A stretch of DNA of 9,164 bases from Candidatus Methanomethylicus sp. (lineage in GTDB: Archaea > Thermoproteota > Methanomethylicia > Methanomethylicales > Methanomethylicaceae). This document shows, in pieces, positions 6,933 through 9,164 of this stretch. The notes beneath the pieces are model-generated. The model worked only from the letters and a program-made list of their open reading frames with translations. It was not told the DNA's origin and ran no database searches. The DNA lies in assembly GCA_028683025.1 (NCBI GenBank), contig JAJRAB010000106.1:1-9164 (forward strand), written 5' to 3'. The translations under genes and the position numbers were made by a program. Numbering within the stretch: position 1 is the first letter of the stretch; each line of letters starts with the position of its first letter.

Positions 6933-6951
6933 CAGGAAATCCTGTTCAGGA
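6933..6951. repeat. Alternating inverted repeats upstream of rnp4
   Basis: The 19-nt string CAGGAAATCCTGTTCAGGA consists of CAGGA, its complement TCCTG, and CAGGA again, each separated by 2 nt. It ends 14 nt before the rnp4 TATA box, in the divergent nep1/rnp4 intergenic region. The position and symmetry fit a regulator-binding site, but no regulator can be named and the elements are short. Confidence 0.3.
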
Positions 6952-6965
6952 TTATGGGCGTAAAC

Positions 6966-6973
6966 TATTATAT
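6966..6973 (+). promoter_or_regulatory. TATA box of rnp4
   Basis: TATTATAT ends 23 nt before the ATG at 6997, the same geometry as before MoxR, and predicts a leaderless mRNA. This supports ATG 6997 over the in-frame ATG at 7012. Confidence 0.5.
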
Positions 6974-6996
6974 GGGAGAGCAATAGCTTTCTCAAG

Positions 6997-7323
6997 ATGG
7001 GCTGGATAGAAATGGGACGAAATAGTCGATTGGTTCAGGATATGTCTCAACAGAGGATCTCCCATCTTTTTGAACTGGCACTTGAGAATGCTACAAGTCG
7101 CCCCGATCTATCCGATAGATATGTTGCAATGGCCCTTAAAATTGCCCAAAGAACTCGTGTTCATATTCCGAAAAATCTTAAGAATTATTATTGCAAATCG
7201 TGCAAAGCCTTCGTATATCCGGGCATTAATTCTCGAATAAGGATTAACCAGCGTAGAAGCTCCCACCTTACCGTAACCTGTCTTCATTGCGGCTATGTTA
7301 AGCGCTTTACCTTGAAAAAGTAG
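6997..7323 (+). CDS. rnp4: Ribonuclease P protein component 4 (Rpp21 homologue)
   Basis: Rnp4 is a protein subunit of archaeal RNase P. It pairs with Rnp1 (Rpp29) to stabilise the specificity domain of the RNA that removes 5' leaders from pre-tRNA. The 108-residue product has an N-terminal helical half (RISHLFELALENA, then DRYVAMALKIAQRTRVHIP). A zinc ribbon follows with C66-KS-C69 and C95-LH-C98; conserved surroundings are YYCKSC and RSSHLTVTCLHCGYVKR. The start is ATG 6997, judged from TATA spacing; ATG 7012, five codons in, is the alternative. It sits directly upstream of rps19e but 114 nt away, and rps19e has its own promoter. Confidence 0.92.
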   Translation: MGWIEMGRNSRLVQDMSQQRISHLFELALENATSRPDLSDRYVAMALKIAQRTRVHIPKNLKNYYCKSCKAFVYPGINSRIRINQRRSSHLTVTCLHCGYVKRFTLKK

Positions 7324-7336
7324 AACATTTGCCCCG

Positions 7337-7370
7337 TATGCGCCCTTTATGACTGTAATAACCGCGCATA
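7337..7370 (+). repeat. Inverted repeat between rnp4 and rps19e
   Basis: TATGCGC (7337-7343) pairs with GCGCATA (7364-7370) across a 20-nt loop. It lies after the rnp4 stop and before the rps19e TATA box, so it would form a hairpin in the 3' end of the rnp4 transcript. No T run follows, so a terminator role is only possible. Confidence 0.3.
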
Positions 7371-7383
7371 AAAGGTAAAAGGA

Positions 7384-7391
7384 TTTATATA
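7384..7391 (+). promoter_or_regulatory. Consensus TATA box of the ribosomal protein operon
   Basis: TTTATATA matches the archaeal TATA element perfectly, with a purine-rich AAAGGTAAAAGGA just upstream where a BRE would sit. Transcription should begin near 7412-7416, leaving a leader of about 25 nt that contains GGAGAGG (7424-7430). Confidence 0.75.
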
Positions 7392-7437
7392 GAGATTTAT
7401 TTTAACTTCAGAGGACATAAAATGGAGAGGAATTCAA

Positions 7438-7911
7438 GTGCCTTTAGCTCAAAATGTACCTGCTGATAAGCTCATCAATGCTATCGCAGAGTATCTCAAG
7501 GACAACGTGAAGGAAGTCTCGCCACCAGAATGGTCCCTTTACACAAAGACCGGACCACAGGTGAGCAGAGTTCCTTCCCAGAGTAATTTCTGGTATGTCC
7601 GCAGCGCTTCCCTTCTGAGAAGGCTTTACATAGAAGGACCTGTGGGCATTGAAAGGCTCCGCACACTTTACGGAGCAAGAACGAAGAACGGCATGAAGAA
7701 TGAGCACTTCGTAAAGACTGGCGGATCATCCATAAGGAAAGTTCTTCAGCAGCTTGAAGGGGCCGGTCTTGTGGCAAAAGCCAGTACCAAGGGCCGAGTG
7801 CTGACCGATAAGGGTACATCAACTGTTGATAGGATCGCCTACAAGCTCATTAAGGACCTTCAGAAGGATATGCCGGAATTGAACAAATACATTCCAATAA
7901 AAGCAGAGTAA
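7438..7911 (+). CDS. rps19e: Small ribosomal subunit protein S19e
   Basis: This 157-residue protein is a 30S component required for small-subunit head maturation in eukaryotes and conserved in archaea. Family features are PPEWSLYTKTG near 30-40, the segment NFWYVRSASLLRRLY-IEGPVGIERLR, YGARTKNG, and the winged-helix-like GGSSIRKVLQQLEGAGLV followed by GRVLTDKG. The start is GTG 7438, with GGAGAGG 7 nt upstream. An ATG at 7422 is out of frame and opens only a 14-codon frame. It is the first gene of a compact run: the PDCD5-family gene begins 16 nt after its stop. Confidence 0.97.
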   Translation: MPLAQNVPADKLINAIAEYLKDNVKEVSPPEWSLYTKTGPQVSRVPSQSNFWYVRSASLLRRLYIEGPVGIERLRTLYGARTKNGMKNEHFVKTGGSSIRKVLQQLEGAGLVAKASTKGRVLTDKGTSTVDRIAYKLIKDLQKDMPELNKYIPIKAE

Positions 7912-7927
7912 ATCAGAGTTGAGTCTA

Positions 7928-8263
7928 ATGGCTGGAGATCCTGACGAGATTGAATTGATGAAGCAAAAGAAACTTGCTGCCATGCGAAGGCAAATGGCTG
8001 AAGAGCAATCGGCTGAAAGGATGCAACACGAAGCCGAAGCTCAAAAGGAAAATTTGCTTAGATCAATTCTTTCACCAGAAGCTCGCAGCAGACTCAATAA
8101 CTTGAAGATGGTTAGGCCTGATTTTGCTGAACAACTGGAGCTGCAGCTTATACAGCTAGCCCAGGACAGGAGGCTCCCGCTTCCCCTCTCAGATGAGCAG
8201 CTTAAGCAGATACTGGTCGAACTAGGAAATAGAAAAAGAGATATTAAGATAACAAGACTTTGA
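7928..8263 (+). CDS. DNA-binding protein of the PDCD5 (TFAR19) family
   Basis: The 111-residue product fits the archaeal PDCD5 family. It has an N-terminal acidic/basic helix (DEIELMKQKKLAAMRRQMAEEQSAER). A compact helical core follows, containing RSILSPEARSRLNNLKMVRPDFAEQLELQLIQLAQ and then LSDEQLKQIL, with a basic tail (GNRKRDIKITRL). Archaeal members are described as nucleic-acid-binding, and the exact role is unclear. Its constant place beside S19e and L39e suggests a link with ribosome assembly or translation. ATG 7928 is chosen; an in-frame TTG at 7919 would add three residues. Its TGA stop runs into the L39e ribosome binding site. Confidence 0.92.
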   Translation: MAGDPDEIELMKQKKLAAMRRQMAEEQSAERMQHEAEAQKENLLRSILSPEARSRLNNLKMVRPDFAEQLELQLIQLAQDRRLPLPLSDEQLKQILVELGNRKRDIKITRL

Positions 8264-8277
8264 GGAGACGAAACCAT

Positions 8278-8433
8278 ATGGCAAGCAATAAACACCTAGC
8301 AAGAAAGAAACGCCTTATCAAGGCAAATAAGGAGAGCAGCTCCGTTCCGCTTTGGGTTGTAGGAAAAACCAGAGGAAAATTCAGGCGCCATCCAAAAATG
8401 AGGAATTGGAGAAGTCGAAAACTAAAGTTCTAA
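8278..8433 (+). CDS. rpl39e: Large ribosomal subunit protein L39e
   Basis: This tiny 51-residue, strongly basic protein lines the wall of the 50S peptide exit tunnel. It shows the family pattern: a lysine/arginine-rich N-terminal helix (ASNKHLARKKRLIKANK), then VPLWVVGKT, and the terminal HPKMRNWRSRKLKF. The ATG is preceded by GAGGAG (8262-8267), which overlaps the stop codon of the PDCD5-family gene, suggesting coupled translation. The L31e gene begins 10 nt after its TAA, or 1 nt after it if GTG 8435 is used. Confidence 0.96.
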   Translation: MASNKHLARKKRLIKANKESSSVPLWVVGKTRGKFRRHPKMRNWRSRKLKF

Positions 8434-8438
8434 GGTGA
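8432..8438 (+). promoter_or_regulatory. Ribosome binding site that decides the L31e start
   Basis: AAGGTGA matches the anti-Shine-Dalgarno sequence closely and overlaps the L39e stop codon. It includes the upstream GTG candidate (8435-8437), so that GTG is part of the binding site. This leaves TTG 8444, 5 nt downstream, as the likely initiator. Confidence 0.6.
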
Positions 8439-8443
8439 ATAAT

Positions 8444-8908
8444 TTGAGCACCGATCAAGCAAACGCACCTGCGAAGGCCAAGGACGAAAAAACTATAGCA
8501 GAAGCTGGGAAGGTTGCTGCGAAGACTGTAAAATCAGAGCCAAAGAAAAAGCAGCCTAAAAAAAGCAAACCAAAGACGGATAAAAATACCTCTGAAGGCA
8601 AGGAATCCAAAAAAGAAGAAAAGGTTCAAAAAAAGGATGAAGCAGAGGACAAGGTAGTGGATGAAAAGGATCTGACCATTAACCTCAGGCATGCTTATCT
8701 TACCTACGGCCGCAAAGCTGCCCCGAAAGCTGTCCGCCTTGTCAAGAAAGTGTCGAGTAAAGTATTCAATACTGATGATGTCAAGATTGACGACAAACTT
8801 AACCAAGCCCTGTGGTCAAGAGGGAAGACAAAGATAGCTCGGAAAGTATCAGTCAAGGTTCAAAAACTCGAGAGTGGTACGGTAAGGGTGCGCCATTCGG
8901 AGGCGTAA
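8444..8908 (+). CDS. rpl31e: Large ribosomal subunit protein L31e with long lysine-rich N-terminal extension
   Basis: The C-terminal 80 residues (about 75-154) are a normal L31e: LTINLRHAYLTYGRKAAPKAVRLVKKV, then DDVKIDDKLNQALWSRGKTKIARKVSVKVQKL. L31e lies near the exit of the 50S tunnel. The preceding 74 residues are low in complexity (Lys, Glu, Ala, Ser and Pro) and presumably disordered; typical archaeal L31e lacks them and is 80-95 residues long. TTG 8444 is preferred over GTG 8435 because the Shine-Dalgarno AAGGTGA covers the latter. The extension is in frame and continuous with the domain, and no internal ATG lies just before the domain. eif6 follows 4 nt after the stop. Confidence 0.93.
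   Translation: MSTDQANAPAKAKDEKTIAEAGKVAAKTVKSEPKKKQPKKSKPKTDKNTSEGKESKKEEKVQKKDEAEDKVVDEKDLTINLRHAYLTYGRKAAPKAVRLVKKVSSKVFNTDDVKIDDKLNQALWSRGKTKIARKVSVKVQKLESGTVRVRHSEA
8899..8903 (+). promoter_or_regulatory. Ribosome binding site of eif6
   Basis: GGAGG lies within the last codons of L31e, 9 nt before TTG 8913, and supports this non-ATG start and coupling with L31e. Confidence 0.65.
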
Positions 8909-8912
8909 CCCC

Positions 8913-9164
8913 TTGTCAATCTCGCGCCTTTCCCTCTACGGGAATCCAAATATCGGTGCATTTTCTTTTGCGACCGACTCTTTTGCACTGATTCCTAATG
9001 ATATGCCGGAAGGCGCGGTAAAGGAGATCTCCTCAACACTGGAAGTTCCCACCTTCAGAACAACCATCGGTGGGAGTGTATTACTCGGCATATTTATTGT
9101 CGGAAATTCCAACGGGATTATTCTTCCTAGTTATGCTTATGACGATGAAATTGCCGCAATTGAA
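8913..9164 (+). CDS. eif6: Translation initiation factor 6 (aIF6), 3' truncated
   Basis: Only the first 84 residues are inside the window; the family is about 220 residues. aIF6 binds the 50S subunit and blocks premature joining with 30S, acting in late large-subunit assembly. RLSLYGNPNIGAF near the N-terminus, FALIPNDMPEG, TFRTTIGGSVLLG and VGNSNGIILP are typical of the first repeats of its five-fold pentein fold. TTG 8913 is the start: it has a good GGAGG upstream, no ATG exists nearby, and the product begins two or three residues before the conserved LSLYGNPNIG. It closes the visible part of the S19e-PDCD5-L39e-L31e cluster, an arrangement shared by many euryarchaea. Confidence 0.93.
   Translation, partial: MSISRLSLYGNPNIGAFSFATDSFALIPNDMPEGAVKEISSTLEVPTFRTTIGGSVLLGIFIVGNSNGIILPSYAYDDEIAAIE

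Noticed and set aside
6539..7009. Plus-strand open frame of 156 codons antisense to the start of nep1
   Set aside because: It overlaps the well-supported nep1 and crosses the divergent promoter region and the rnp4 start. The product has no recognisable family features.
7422..7466. Short frame of 14 codons from ATG 7422, overlapping the S19e start
   Set aside because: It contains the S19e Shine-Dalgarno sequence and runs out of frame into S19e. It shows no leader-peptide features such as repeated regulatory codons.
8629..8635. A second in-phase A AAA AAG heptamer, inside the L31e lysine-rich extension
   Set aside because: A -1 shift here reaches a TGA after one more codon, giving only a truncated extension peptide. 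It shows that the heptamer can arise by chance in lysine-rich coding sequence, which is a caution for the MoxR-VWA site.

Overview
The window is archaeal. It carries a group II chaperonin subunit, the rRNA pseudouridine methyltransferase Nep1, an RNase P Rpp21-type subunit, and ribosomal proteins S19e, L39e and L31e with a PDCD5-family protein and the start of aIF6. It also has archaeal TATA boxes (a perfect TTTATATA before S19e) and no bacterial promoters or rRNA/tRNA genes. A complete RamA, the corrinoid-reactivation enzyme of methylamine methanogenesis, points to a methylotrophic methanogen. Together with the moderate GC content this suggests Methanomassiliicoccales (Thermoplasmata), though Methanosarcinales cannot be excluded from these sequences alone.

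Layout. (1) 1-576, +: 3' part of an asparagine-synthetase-like gene ending in a zinc ribbon. (2) 748-2427, +: divergent thermosome subunit. (3) 2542-4182, +: ramA, closed by a double T-tract. (4) 6799-4218, minus strand: nep1, then a MoxR-type AAA+ ATPase, then a von Willebrand A (VWA) protein, convergent with ramA. (5) 6997-9164, +: rnp4, then rps19e, PDCD5-family gene, rpl39e, rpl31e and eif6 (cut by the window end), a tightly packed information-processing cluster with its own strong TATA box before rps19e.

Most of the window is housekeeping: protein folding, rRNA modification, tRNA 5' maturation and ribosome assembly. The most unusual spot is the MoxR/VWA junction. There the ATPase frame ends three codons after an in-phase A AAA AAG slippery heptamer inside a run of nine A. 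A GAGGG Shine-Dalgarno-like sequence lies 12 nt upstream, and the VWA frame is exactly -1 and open through the site. The VWA reading frame has only a GTG start without a visible ribosome binding site. Programmed -1 frameshifting would therefore give two products from one gene: a 299-aa ATPase and a 604-aa AAA+-VWA fusion with the same layout as the ChlD subunit of Mg/Co chelatases. A homopolymer sequencing error, or simple termination-reinitiation, are the competing explanations.

Secondary points are a chaperonin subunit with altered nucleotide-loop residues and no Gly-Met tail, an L31e with a lysine-rich extension of about 75 residues, an isolated ramA, and a short alternating inverted repeat before the rnp4 TATA box. 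No CRISPR array, insertion sequence, tRNA or rRNA gene was seen, and no gene-free stretch exceeds 300 bases.
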